25,300 nt of DNA. It comes from SIG588 sp045533175. Lineage in GTDB: Bacteria; Bacillota; Clostridia; Oscillospirales; Acutalibacteraceae. The DNA lies in NCBI GenBank assembly GCA_045533175.1, contig JAZSHJ010000064.1:1-25300 (forward strand), read 5' to 3'. Below are positions 1 through 8,778 of the stretch, piece by piece (position 1 is the first letter of the stretch; each line of letters starts with the position of its first letter). Made by a program: the position numbers and the translations under genes. The notes below the pieces were generated by a model. The model ran no database searches. It had not been told where the DNA came from and was given only the letters and a program-made list of their open reading frames with translations.

Positions 1-911
1 GTTTCGGTGCAAGTGGGAGCAACAGCCTCGTCAATCACTTCGGTGTGGCCGAGTGCCGCAACAACCTGCTGAGCAACCAAAACGGTACCGCAGACCGAGC
101 AATGCTTGCCTTCGGTCAGACCGGTTTCGGTGCAAGTCGGAGCAACCGCTGCATCGATCACTTCGGTGTGGCCCTTGGCAGGAACAACCTGCTGAGCAAC
201 CAGAATTTCATCACAGACCGAGCAATGCTTGCCTTCGGTCAAACCGGTTTCGGTGCAAGTGGGAGCAACAGCCTCGTCAATCACTTCGGTGTGGCCGAGT
301 GCCGCAACAACCTGCTGAGCAACCAAAACGGTACCGCAGACCGAGCAATGCTTGCCTTCGGTCAAACCGGTTTCGGTGCAAGTCGGAGCAACCGCTGCAT
401 CGATCACTTCGGTGTGGCCGAGTGCCGCAACAACCTGCTGAGCCACGAGCACTTCGCCGCAGACCGAGCAATGCTTGCCTTCGGTCAAACCGGTTTCGGT
501 GCAAGTCGGGGCAACCGCCGCATCGATCACTTCGGTATGGCCGAGTGCCGCAACGACCTGCTGAGCAACCAGAATTTCATCACAGACCGAGCAATGTTTG
601 CCTTCGGTCAAACCGGTTTCGGTGCAAGTCGGAGCGACAGCCGCATCGATCACTTCGGTGTGGCCGAGTGCCGCAACGACCTGCTGAGCCACGAGTACTT
701 CACCGCAGACCGAGCAATGCTTGCCTTCGGTCAGACCGGTTTCGGTGCAAGTCGGAGCAACCGCCGCATCGATCACTTCGGTGTGGCCGAGTGCAGGAAC
801 AACCTGCTGAGCAACCAGAACTTCGCCGCACACACCGCAATGCTTACCTTCGGTCAAGCCCGTCGCGGTGCAAGTGGGAGCCACCGCCGCATCCACGACC
901 TCGGTGTGGCC
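1..911 (-). repeat. Tandem 123-bp (41-residue) repeats, seven complete units plus a partial one
   Basis: The GHTEV-coding anchor recurs at 36, 159, 282, 405, 528, 651, 774 and 897, exactly every 123 bp, giving seven full units at 51-911 and a partial one at the edge. Each unit follows the pattern GHTEV...APTC...GKHCSVCGEVLVAQQVV. It therefore has one His and three Cys spaced H-x11-C-x10-C-x2-C. Units are highly similar at the DNA level and differ mainly in the segment after C-x-x-C (GEVL, GTVL or DEIL types). The spacing suggests a metal-binding or disulphide-linked stalk repeat, which is inference. Confidence 0.9.
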
Positions 912-3900
912 CTTGGCGGGGATCACGCTAGCGGGGGTTACGACCTGAGCGCAAAGGGTGCAGACCACATCGCCGGTCGAACCGGATGTGGTACAGGTAG
1001 CATCCACTTTGTTCTTAACGGTGGTGTTGGCATGCTGGCACACGAAATCGGGGCCGTTATGCACTTCGATCCGTGCGATCTTGCCCATGTTTTCTTCCTG
1101 AGCAATGCGCAGCGAGCCAACGTTGTTCAAACGGTTTTGGAAGCAGGCATCCACTTCGATTTCTGCCACGCCGTTCACGAAGGTAAAGGTGGGAAGATCT
1201 GTCCAGTATCCGCTGACGTTGCTATCATAACGGAATGCATAGTTGCCTATAACCGTCGCGTTTTCGTTGCCTTCGGTCGCATAGACCTTGAGGATCATCT
1301 TGCGGTTGGTACCGTTGGTATTGCCGGCCACGGGACCGTACAAGTTGATGTAGGTATAACCCGCAAAGCTGTCAGTCACCTCGTGCACGGCATAATCCAC
1401 ATTGACCGTATAGGGAATCTTAACGTCGGGGTAATAGTCACACACAGTCTGACCCGTAAAGTCGACGATCGCATAACCCTGATTCTCGTAATTCACGGGA
1501 TGCACGTATTCGGTGTGGATCAACTTGGCCGACTTGATGTATACCTTCGCCGCATAGTCTGTGCTGGCGCAGAGGAACGTGAAGCGGAAATCACCCGAAC
1601 CGATGGCCGCCATTTCTTCCGCCGTGAAGGTGTGGAAGAACAGGCCGGTCTTTTTGCTCATCAAATGGTCGGTATCGGTGAATACATCTTTCCACGCCAT
1701 GCCGCTATAGGATTGATAACGGAAGAGCTGCAAACGCTCTGTCGGCTTAAAGTCGATATCAACGTAGTATTCGACCGCCATCGTCACGCTGGCACCCGCG
1801 GGAACGGCTTTCAGCATTTCGCCGCCGAACCAGAAACCACTCCAGTCTTTTTCCAGACGGATACCGTATTCGCCGGTGCCGGGAATCTGCGTCACTGCAA
1901 TGGAACCCACTTCCCCTTGTGCACCAAGCACATAATTGGACGTGATGGTGCCGCCCTTGGTATCGAACCAAGCGTACGGATCGATGATGGACACTTCGCC
2001 TTCCTTCAACACCGCGTCGCAAGTCGCGCAGACGATGTTGCCGGTGGTGCCGAACACTTCCACCGTCTTGACGTTATACCCGTTTTCGAGCATATAGTCA
2101 TGCATATCCTTGACGGTTTCTTCGTTCGCCGCGCCTTCCGCGCAGTAGGTTGCCACATCGTAGATCTCAACGCGCGCCAACTTATCCAAGCCTTGGTCCA
2201 CTTCCAGACGCAGCGAGTTGCCGCCGTTCAAACGGTTGGCCAAACCGGCTTCGGTAACCAGCGTTGCCACGCCGTTTTCAAAGGTAACCCAACCGAGGGA
2301 CTGGAAGATAAAGCCGCCGCTGCCATCGCTGTAGTCGATCGCGTTGACCGCCATTTTGGCGTTTTCAAAGCCCTTCTTAGCATAGAACTTCAAGACGATC
2401 GGCTTGTTCTTGTTGACGTTGTCGATCAACGCTTCGCCGCCGGTCACTTTGAAGTACTGGAACCCGTTGAACTCAGCGTTGTTTTCGAGGATACAATACG
2501 TCATGTTGTAGCTGGCGTTGCCCACGATGTCGGGATAGTAGTCGCACAGCGGTTTTTCCTCGAGATCGTAGAAACTGTATCCCGGATCGCCGCCCACGTG
2601 AACGCTTTCGGTGTTCACGATACGCATCGACTGGAAGTATACGCTGCCGGCCGCTGCGCCGCCGAATAAGTTGATCAACTTCTTCGTAACTTCGCGGTTG
2701 GGGTCTTTGTATACCGCCAATTCTTCGGGCGTGAAGGTGCGTATAAACAGCGCCGATTGACGCGCTTTCACACCGTCTTTATTCACAAACAAGTTATCCC
2801 AGTTGGCGTCGTATTCGTCACCGGAAATCCAACCGTCATACAACTGATAACGGAAGGTCTGGTCACCGCTTCCGAGGTCCTTGTTGATGTAATATTCCAC
2901 GACCATCGTAACACTCTGGCCTTCGGGAACATTGGCAAGCGGCGAAGCATCGATCCAAACACCGCCCCAATCCCATTGCGAACCGGAGGGAATCTCGATG
3001 CCGTATTCACCGGTGGAACCGATCTGTACGGGAGTGGGCACCACACCGTTCACGGTGTACGCCACACCCGTGTTGCTCTGCAACGTGCCGCTGTTGGCGT
3101 CAAAATACACATACGGTGCAGGCAGCGTTGCCTCGCCCTGCTTCAACACAGTACCGCAAGTCGCGCAGACGATGTCGCCCGTGTAACCGGCCGCGGTGGG
3201 AGTGGCGGGTTTCTCGCCGACCGTCGTGAGGTTGTAGTTGTTCTCCAACATCACCGCGTGCATTTCCGCCTTCTTTTCGGCGCTTGCCGCCGCTTCGGCG
3301 CAATACGCATCCAGATCGAAGAGTTCAATGCGCGCAAGTTTGGCATGTTCGCCCTTTTCAATACGGAACGAGTAGGAGTTGCAAGCGTTGGTAAAGCTGG
3401 CAGCCGGCAGGAACATGTAGCCCACGCCGTCCTTCATCGTGATGCTGGGCGAGCCGTAGCCGTTATCCGCACCCCAACGCGTGCCGTCCGGTACTTCATA
3501 GGACTGCAACGTGAAGGTGGCGTTTTCATAGCCCTGTGCCGCATACAGTTTCAGCACCATCGGGTTTTTGGCCGTGGAGTCGCCGATCAAGAACTCGTTA
3601 CGAACCCTGTAATACACATAGTTTTCGTCGGGAGACACGAAACGGAACAGGCCATCCTGCTTCAGATTCTTGATGGTGGGATAATAATCACTCGCCACAG
3701 AACCTTCGGTGATATCCGCATAGGCATAGCCGCCCACATGGACGTATTCGGTGTTGACCAGTTTCATCGACTTGATCCACACCTTATTGGCACCGGCACC
3801 GCAGCCCTTAATAATGAACTGGAATCCCTTGTACTTATAGCTTTCGCGTTCGGCCGCCGTGAAGGTGTGAGTAAACACGTCGACACCTTCGCTGACTACC

Positions 3901-6900
3901 GTATGCAGACCGTTAGGACCATTCTCTGCTTGGCTCATCGAGAACATATCGGTGAAGTTGGCCGATTCGTTCTGCGCATAGCGGAAGATCTGACCCTGTG
4001 CACCCGCGGCCACATAGTATTCCACCACCATGGTAACACTCTGATCCGCAGGAACGTTTGCAAAGAAGTTTCCGTGCACAAAGAAGCCTGCCCAGTCGCC
4101 GGTGAGTTTGATACCGTACTCACCCGTGGAACCGATGGCCGACGGGGTGGACGAAGCGCCGCTGTCCATAATGCCGAAGCCTTCGGTCAGCTCCACCGTG
4201 CCACTCGTCGCATCCATCTGCATGTAGGGCAGCGGGAGGATCTCCTCGTTCGGTTTGAGCATCTTACCGCACGTGTTACACACGGTTTCGCCGCTTTGAC
4301 CGGGGGTGTTGTAGCCGGGTGCCACATACCCGTTGGAGGAAGTGTTGTACCCATCGCTCAACATGAAGCTGTGCATCTTGGAGACTATGGCCTCATCCGC
4401 CATCATTTCGCCGCAATAGCTCGCGACGTCATAAACTTCAAACATCGACAACTTCTCGCACTCTTCATAGGAGATACGGAAGGAGCCGGCGCCGTTCAGG
4501 CCGTTGTGGAAACTGGCGTTGGGCAGATACAATTCGCCCACGCCGTTTTGCACGGTGACCGTCATGACCTTGCCGCCCAACAGGTCGACGCTGAAGCCAC
4601 GGTTGCCGCCTATCAACGCTTCATACGCCTGCACCGTGAGGGTGGTGTTCGCATACTCCGCTTTGGTGCGGAAACGAATAAGCACCGGTTTGGTCTTTTC
4701 TTCATTGGTCAGCGTATCACCGAACACCTTAACGTAACGGTAATCCGCTTCGATATACCCAACGTTGTAGGACGGGATACCGTAAATATCGGGATAGTAG
4801 TCACACAACAGCGTCTCTTCAAATCCGCCGTAGTCGTAACCGCGATCCGCACCGCTGTACACAAAATCGGTATCCACCAAACGCATCGACTGGATGTACA
4901 CCATGTTCTGGCCTTGGTGGCAAGCGGTCACGTTGAACTGCTTGGCACCGCTGTTGAAGGCGGCGATCTCCGCTGCGGTGTAGGTATGCATGTACAGATA
5001 GGATCGGCCGCACTTCAAGGCGTTCTTTGTGTAATACAAGTCAATGTGGGCGTTGCCGTCCATCGTGCCGTACGGCTTGTAACGGAACAACTGCGATTGG
5101 TCGCCCGCCGCCAGATCGGCATCGATGTAATATTCCATCACCATCGTGACGCTCTGGCCCGCAGGAACCTCGCTGAACAGATCGCCCTGCAAGGCGAAGC
5201 CCCACCAGTCGCTTTCGAGTTTAATACCGTATTCCCCGGTGGTGCCAATGGCGGAAACCGCCGTGGAACCGCCGTTAACGGAAACCAGGTTATGGCTGGT
5301 GGAGAGCACACCGCCCGCCGTTTCCACATAGGCGTAGCCGGTGGCGCTGATGTATTTACCCAACGCAACTACCGCGCCGCAAACGTCGCACAGCGTGTCA
5401 CCCGAGTAACCGCCTTCGGTGCGGGTGGCCGCTTTGTAGTTTTCCGTGTGGGTAGTCGCGTGTTCGCAACCCGAGGGAGTGGTCTTGCCGGTCAGCGGTT
5501 CGTTGCCGCTGCCGATGGCAATGGCGTTCCAATCGTCGCTGTTGCCGCCGTAGACCACACTCGTGATACCGGTGCACCCGTTAAACGCGTTGGCACCGAT
5601 CGTCTTGACGGTGGTGGGAAGCACCACGGTGGTGATGCCCGTTTTGCTTTGGAACACACCGCCCCCGATCGCCGTCACCGGTTTGCCGCCCAGCATGGCG
5701 GGGATGGTGAGCGTCGCGGAAGAACCGCTGTACCCCGTGATGGTGGCTTCGTTGCCGTTCACGGTGTAAGAATAATAGGAAGTATAATCGGTGGGAGCAT
5801 CATCATTGTCCCACGTGGGCACGTTGGAGTCGCCGCTGAACGCGGATTCCCATAGGCCGTTGTGGTAATTCAACTGCGTTTTAGTAAAACCACCGTTGAT
5901 TTTCACATAGTTTCTGTCGCTGTTATCGGTTACAACGGGTTTATCGTTGTTGTTGGTGGTAAAGCCGACAACGTAGGCCGTTTTGGAGTTCGCAATATCG
6001 AAGAAATAGCCGGTATCGTTGTTGAACGCGCCGTTATAAATGTACAGCGTACCGCCTTCGTGCAACACCACTTTCGTGGGGTTATACGCCCACTCGGCGA
6101 AGTTCCAAATGTGCAGTTCGCCGCCGAAAGAGGAGGTGGTGTGAATGTCGTATACCTTACCGTTTTTGGCCAAGGCACCGCTGCCGCTGCCCGCCGTGAA
6201 ATTTTGCACGCCGCAGTTCTGGTCGAACGCCGTCACCTGCAGGTTCATGATCTGGATATTGGTACCCGCTTCCACGCGGATGGCTTCGGTGGACCAGTCC
6301 ACACCGTGGCCGAACAAACGCAAGCCGTTCGGGCCGGCGGTGCCGCTGCCGCAACCGATCACTTTATCGGTGGTGATCTGCACACCGTACATACAACCGT
6401 AGTTGAAGTTGTCGTACACCAACTGGTTGGTCACGTCACCGATCTGCAACGCGATCATGTTGTTTGCAAATTGCTTTTGCATGGGGAGGTGGAAGTGATT
6501 TTCCGCCTGGGTGGCATTGTGCGGTGCCACGCCCCACACACCCCATATAGCGTTATAGCCGTGGAGAATGGCGTTGTAGTTGAATTGATAGTTGCGGATC
6601 ACACCGTTCGCCGAGCCGTTACCGACCACGATGCCACGATACAGGAAGTGGCCCGCAAGATAATCCACATAATGGTTGTCGCAACGGTTGGTCGCGAGGT
6701 CCACACCGTTCCAGCCGTTGTGCGAAGATACGTTGATCACGTACACATTGCTGCCCGCACCGCGCACGGCAAACGGATATTGCTTGAAGGTGAAGGACGT
6801 GGCGTTGGCATCGCCTTGCGCCTGGTTCGGATAATGGAAGGTGATGCCGCGAACACCCGCCGAAGCCGACAGGGTAACGGTGGCTGCCGCTGTGCCGTCG

Positions 6901-7967
6901 CCCTCACGCGTCACCAGGAAAATGGTGTTGACCGGCGCAGGAATCGAGCCGAAGTCGCCCGAGCCGCGCAGTTCTACGCCCGCGGGAACGGTGAGCGCAC
7001 CGTCCACCAGATATTTTCCGGGCGGCACAAACACCAGACCGCCGCCGTTGTTGCCCGCTTGGGTAAGCAAAGCCTGCAACGCTTCGGTCACATCGGTCGC
7101 GCCCGTGTTATCCACATTCGCAACGTAATAATTCGCCGCCGCAGGACCCTTCTTCTTGGGGCCCGCCTCTTCGGGAGTCAGCGACGTGTACAGTTTGCTG
7201 AGATCCAACTCGCTGAGCGCGGTACTGAAGGACACCGAAACCGAGCCGGTATTCTTCACCATGTTGGACTGGGTGAGCGCCGTGCCGTTTTGATCGGTGT
7301 TGCCGAGCAAAACGGCCGCGGTAGCGCCCGGTTGCAACAACACCTGCGGTGCCGCGGTGTGGAACTTGGTTTTTCCGATCAGCAGATGCGCCGACGAGGA
7401 AACCACCTTGCCGCGACGAACGGTGGACGCGAGCATGGACACTTGCACGCCGTTGTTCTGCCAAATGGCATAGGAATTGGCGGAGATGTCCATGTTCACC
7501 ATACGCAGGGAGGAATATTTGCCGAACGAATCGGCACCCGAACCCTCTTTGGTGAGATAGATACCGTATTCGCAATCCTCGATCACGATATCCGCAAAGG
7601 ATTCGGTGGTTTCCTGCACGCCTTCCACCAAAACAGCCGCCAAACAGCCGTTGAAGTTCAGTCCCACGCATTGACCGTTCGGGAAATTCACACCGTCGGG
7701 ATCAATGGAGCGCGCGAGCTGCAGACCAACCGCATAACCGCGGATGTCCGAGAAGGTGAAGTAGGACCAGTCGATACGGCGCAGAGTCACCGCAATGGCG
7801 TTGCTGTACAAATGATCGCGCAACGCCGCGGCCGCCGCATCGCCCATGGGCGCACCTTTCAAGCCCGAGCAGATCCAATACTCAGGCGCAAAGTGAACCT
7901 CTTCAATACGGGCAATGTCGATAACCATATCGATATCCAAGCCCTTGGACAGCGGCGTGCCGTACAC
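1..7967 (-). CDS. Gene B, main fragment: giant beta-helix/LRR/tandem-module surface protein (partial, frameshifted)
   Basis: I read this minus-strand frame by hand from about 7967 to the left edge and saw no stop. It begins inside the first beta-helix, just after the frameshift at 7969-7971, so it has no genuine start; GTG at 7967 and ATG at 7928 are only in-frame codons. Order of parts: rest of beta-helix 1 (to ~7150), a second Pectate_lyase_3-type beta-helix (~7110-5830) with the GGGLVFVPPGKY motif, a short BspA-type LRR (~5790-5500), four ~370-residue modules (~5400-960) and C-x-x-C 41-residue repeats (911-1), continuing past the edge. The order matches the intact paralogue at 8760-15662, except for four modules instead of two. 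It is probably extracellular. Polysaccharide binding or cleavage is inferred from the beta-helix fold; no catalytic residue was assigned. It may be a pseudogene or a victim of sequence error. Confidence 0.8.
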   Translation of the reverse strand, partial: MYGTPLSKGLDIDMVIDIARIEEVHFAPEYWICSGLKGAPMGDAAAAALRDHLYSNAIAVTLRRIDWSYFTFSDIRGYAVGLQLARSIDPDGVNFPNGQCVGLNFNGCLAAVLVEGVQETTESFADIVIEDCEYGIYLTKEGSGADSFGKYSSLRMVNMDISANSYAIWQNNGVQVSMLASTVRRGKVVSSSAHLLIGKTKFHTAAPQVLLQPGATAAVLLGNTDQNGTALTQSNMVKNTGSVSVSFSTALSELDLSKLYTSLTPEEAGPKKKGPAAANYYVANVDNTGATDVTEALQALLTQAGNNGGGLVFVPPGKYLVDGALTVPAGVELRGSGDFGSIPAPVNTIFLVTREGDGTAAATVTLSASAGVRGITFHYPNQAQGDANATSFTFKQYPFAVRGAGSNVYVINVSSHNGWNGVDLATNRCDNHYVDYLAGHFLYRGIVVGNGSANGVIRNYQFNYNAILHGYNAIWGVWGVAPHNATQAENHFHLPMQKQFANNMIALQIGDVTNQLVYDNFNYGCMYGVQITTDKVIGCGSGTAGPNGLRLFGHGVDWSTEAIRVEAGTNIQIMNLQVTAFDQNCGVQNFTAGSGSGALAKNGKVYDIHTTSSFGGELHIWNFAEWAYNPTKVVLHEGGTLYIYNGAFNNDTGYFFDIANSKTAYVVGFTTNNNDKPVVTDNSDRNYVKINGGFTKTQLNYHNGLWESAFSGDSNVPTWDNDDAPTDYTSYYSYTVNGNEATITGYSGSSATLTIPAMLGGKPVTAIGGGVFQSKTGITTVVLPTTVKTIGANAFNGCTGITSVVYGGNSDDWNAIAIGSGNEPLTGKTTPSGCEHATTHTENYKAATRTEGGYSGDTLCDVCGAVVALGKYISATGYAYVETAGGVLSTSHNLVSVNGGSTAVSAIGTTGEYGIKLESDWWGFALQGDLFSEVPAGQSVTMVMEYYIDADLAAGDQSQLFRYKPYGTMDGNAHIDLYYTKNALKCGRSYLYMHTYTAAEIAAFNSGAKQFNVTACHQGQNMVYIQSMRLVDTDFVYSGADRGYDYGGFEETLLCDYYPDIYGIPSYNVGYIEADYRYVKVFGDTLTNEEKTKPVLIRFRTKAEYANTTLTVQAYEALIGGNRGFSVDLLGGKVMTVTVQNGVGELYLPNASFHNGLNGAGSFRISYEECEKLSMFEVYDVASYCGEMMADEAIVSKMHSFMLSDGYNTSSNGYVAPGYNTPGQSGETVCNTCGKMLKPNEEILPLPYMQMDATSGTVELTEGFGIMDSGASSTPSAIGSTGEYGIKLTGDWAGFFVHGNFFANVPADQSVTMVVEYYVAAGAQGQIFRYAQNESANFTDMFSMSQAENGPNGLHTVVSEGVDVFTHTFTAAERESYKYKGFQFIIKGCGAGANKVWIKSMKLVNTEYVHVGGYAYADITEGSVASDYYPTIKNLKQDGLFRFVSPDENYVYYRVRNEFLIGDSTAKNPMVLKLYAAQGYENATFTLQSYEVPDGTRWGADNGYGSPSITMKDGVGYMFLPAASFTNACNSYSFRIEKGEHAKLARIELFDLDAYCAEAAASAEKKAEMHAVMLENNYNLTTVGEKPATPTAAGYTGDIVCATCGTVLKQGEATLPAPYVYFDANSGTLQSNTGVAYTVNGVVPTPVQIGSTGEYGIEIPSGSQWDWGGVWIDASPLANVPEGQSVTMVVEYYINKDLGSGDQTFRYQLYDGWISGDEYDANWDNLFVNKDGVKARQSALFIRTFTPEELAVYKDPNREVTKKLINLFGGAAAGSVYFQSMRIVNTESVHVGGDPGYSFYDLEEKPLCDYYPDIVGNASYNMTYCILENNAEFNGFQYFKVTGGEALIDNVNKNKPIVLKFYAKKGFENAKMAVNAIDYSDGSGGFIFQSLGWVTFENGVATLVTEAGLANRLNGGNSLRLEVDQGLDKLARVEIYDVATYCAEGAANEETVKDMHDYMLENGYNVKTVEVFGTTGNIVCATCDAVLKEGEVSIIDPYAWFDTKGGTITSNYVLGAQGEVGSIAVTQIPGTGEYGIRLEKDWSGFWFGGEMLKAVPAGASVTMAVEYYVDIDFKPTERLQLFRYQSYSGMAWKDVFTDTDHLMSKKTGLFFHTFTAEEMAAIGSGDFRFTFLCASTDYAAKVYIKSAKLIHTEYVHPVNYENQGYAIVDFTGQTVCDYYPDVKIPYTVNVDYAVHEVTDSFAGYTYINLYGPVAGNTNGTNRKMILKVYATEGNENATVIGNYAFRYDSNVSGYWTDLPTFTFVNGVAEIEVDACFQNRLNNVGSLRIAQEENMGKIARIEVHNGPDFVCQHANTTVKNKVDATCTTSGSTGDVVCTLCAQVVTPASVIPAKGHTEVVDAAVAPTCTATGLTEGKHCGVCGEVLVAQQVVPALGHTEVIDAAVAPTCTETGLTEGKHCSVCGEVLVAQQVVAALGHTEVIDAAVAPTCTETGLTEGKHCSVCDEILVAQQVVAALGHTEVIDAAVAPTCTETGLTEGKHCSVCGEVLVAQQVVAALGHTEVIDAAVAPTCTETGLTEGKHCSVCGTVLVAQQVVAALGHTEVIDEAVAPTCTETGLTEGKHCSVCDEILVAQQVVPAKGHTEVIDAAVAPTCTETGLTEGKHCSVCGTVLVAQQVVAALGHTEVIDEAVAPTCTE
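950..5400 (-). repeat. Four tandem ~1.1-kb modules of gene B
   Basis: Markers recur at regular spacing. The C-x-x-C motif (VCATCGTVL-like) lies near 5370, 4262, 3148, 2010 and 950. The F-x-HTFT-x-EE-like motif lies near 4980, 3865, 2735 and 1630. Each module of ~370 residues runs: a beta-sandwich-like part with EYGI...SVTMVVEYYI...FRY and an IKSMKLVNTE end; a second part with YYPDI...KVYG...ENATxTL...NGVG...LP; an LARIEVYDVAxYC segment; a small helical stretch with MHxxMLxNGYN; then the GYTGDIVC-x-x-C linker. Modules have clearly diverged, so they are older than the 123-bp repeats. Carbohydrate-binding-type folds are likely but unproven. Confidence 0.8.
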
Positions 7968-8778
7968 GTTTCATCACGTTCGGGCAGTTTGCAGAGCTGT
8001 TCTGCTGGATACCGAAATAGGAGTTAACGAGCGTGACATTCTTCACAAAGGTGTAATCGTTGGTAAACACCGTTGCAGGATAAGTCTTGATGTTTTGCGC
8101 ATCCTGCTCGGGATACCAAATGCTGAGGTTGGAGATCTGCGTGTGGGTAGACATGTTGATGAAGGCGGATCCGCCCGCATCGTTCTTGCCGCAATACACC
8201 TTCAAGATGGTGCCGCGCACGGTGTGATCCGTTTCGGGAGAACACCATTCACCGTATACCTGCACGCCGCGCGGGAGGGTCACCGGACTATAGAAGGAAT
8301 ATTCACCCGCCGGGATAAACAGCGCACCGCCGCCCACGTGATCCAAACCGTCCATCAAGGTCTTGAACACAGGGGCCCAGTCGAAGTTGGCATCCCCCGC
8401 CGTGTAGCCGAACTGTGCCGCGTGCGCCTCGGCGTACGCCTTCATGTTGTAACCCGCCACCAACGGATCGGAATACGCAGCATATTCCGATCCGAACGTC
8501 ACAGGCGTCCACACGGGCGCGTCCGCGAGGAACGAACCGTCACCGACACGGTCGCCCGTGTCAGAACCTTCCGCGGTGTTGATCAGACGGATGTTGCAGA
8601 TCTTCACCAACGCTTCTTGCCCAACCAAACTCTCAATGTTAGGAGATAGCAAGTAAATACGGAAGTAGCTGATATTCGTCAAATCAGCGCCCGGATTACT
8701 GGTATGTATGAACGAAGACAACGGGATCTGCTGACGGATCCATTGGCCTTCTTCAAAATTCAGAACGCCGGTGTCCAA
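7903..8778 (-). CDS. Gene B, 5' fragment: N-terminal beta-sandwich end plus start of first beta-helix
   Basis: This 291-codon frame aligns with residues ~150-420 of the intact paralogue upstream. Shared landmarks are the IPLSSF stretch, CNIRLINTA, GGGALFIPAGEYSFY (the Pectate_lyase_3 opening), GEWCSPETDHTVRGT and YPEQDAQNI. Homology starts at once, in mid-domain, with no signal peptide. The only start at the 5' end is a TTG at 8778 with no ribosome binding site that lies inside the other gene's last codons, so this is not a natural gene start. The frame is lost after ANCPNVM, where the paralogue continues NVYGTPL. One base fewer in the run at 7969-7971 would rejoin it to the long frame on the left. 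It is best read as one damaged gene with that frame. The real N-terminus and promoter are absent from the window. Confidence 0.75.
   Translation of the reverse strand: MDTGVLNFEEGQWIRQQIPLSSFIHTSNPGADLTNISYFRIYLLSPNIESLVGQEALVKICNIRLINTAEGSDTGDRVGDGSFLADAPVWTPVTFGSEYAAYSDPLVAGYNMKAYAEAHAAQFGYTAGDANFDWAPVFKTLMDGLDHVGGGALFIPAGEYSFYSPVTLPRGVQVYGEWCSPETDHTVRGTILKVYCGKNDAGGSAFINMSTHTQISNLSIWYPEQDAQNIKTYPATVFTNDYTFVKNVTLVNSYFGIQQNSSANCPNVMKRVRHAAVQGLGYRYGYRHCPY
7969..7971 (-). other. Apparent +1 frameshift in an A-run of gene B
   Basis: On the minus strand the sequence reads GTG ATG AAA CGT GTA CGG, which ends in a stop soon afterwards. The paralogue reads NCPNVSNVYGTPL at the same place. Removing one A of the AAA run gives GTG ATG AAC GTG TAC GGC ACG CCG, which translates to VMNVYGTP and restores homology for the rest of the gene. 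The lesion is a single extra base in a three-base homopolymer. A sequencing or assembly error and a real mutation both fit. Confidence 0.8.

Noticed and set aside
1..911. Regular repeats considered as a CRISPR array
   Set aside because: The 123-bp units are contiguous, without unique spacers, and stay in one coding frame with conserved residues.
45..8027. Very long plus-strand open frames (45-2669, 2757-5855, 5862-8027)
   Set aside because: They are the exact codon-register antisense of gene B. GC-rich third positions on the minus strand remove antisense stops. The minus-strand translation shows clear domains and repeats; the plus strand shows none and has no ribosome binding sites.
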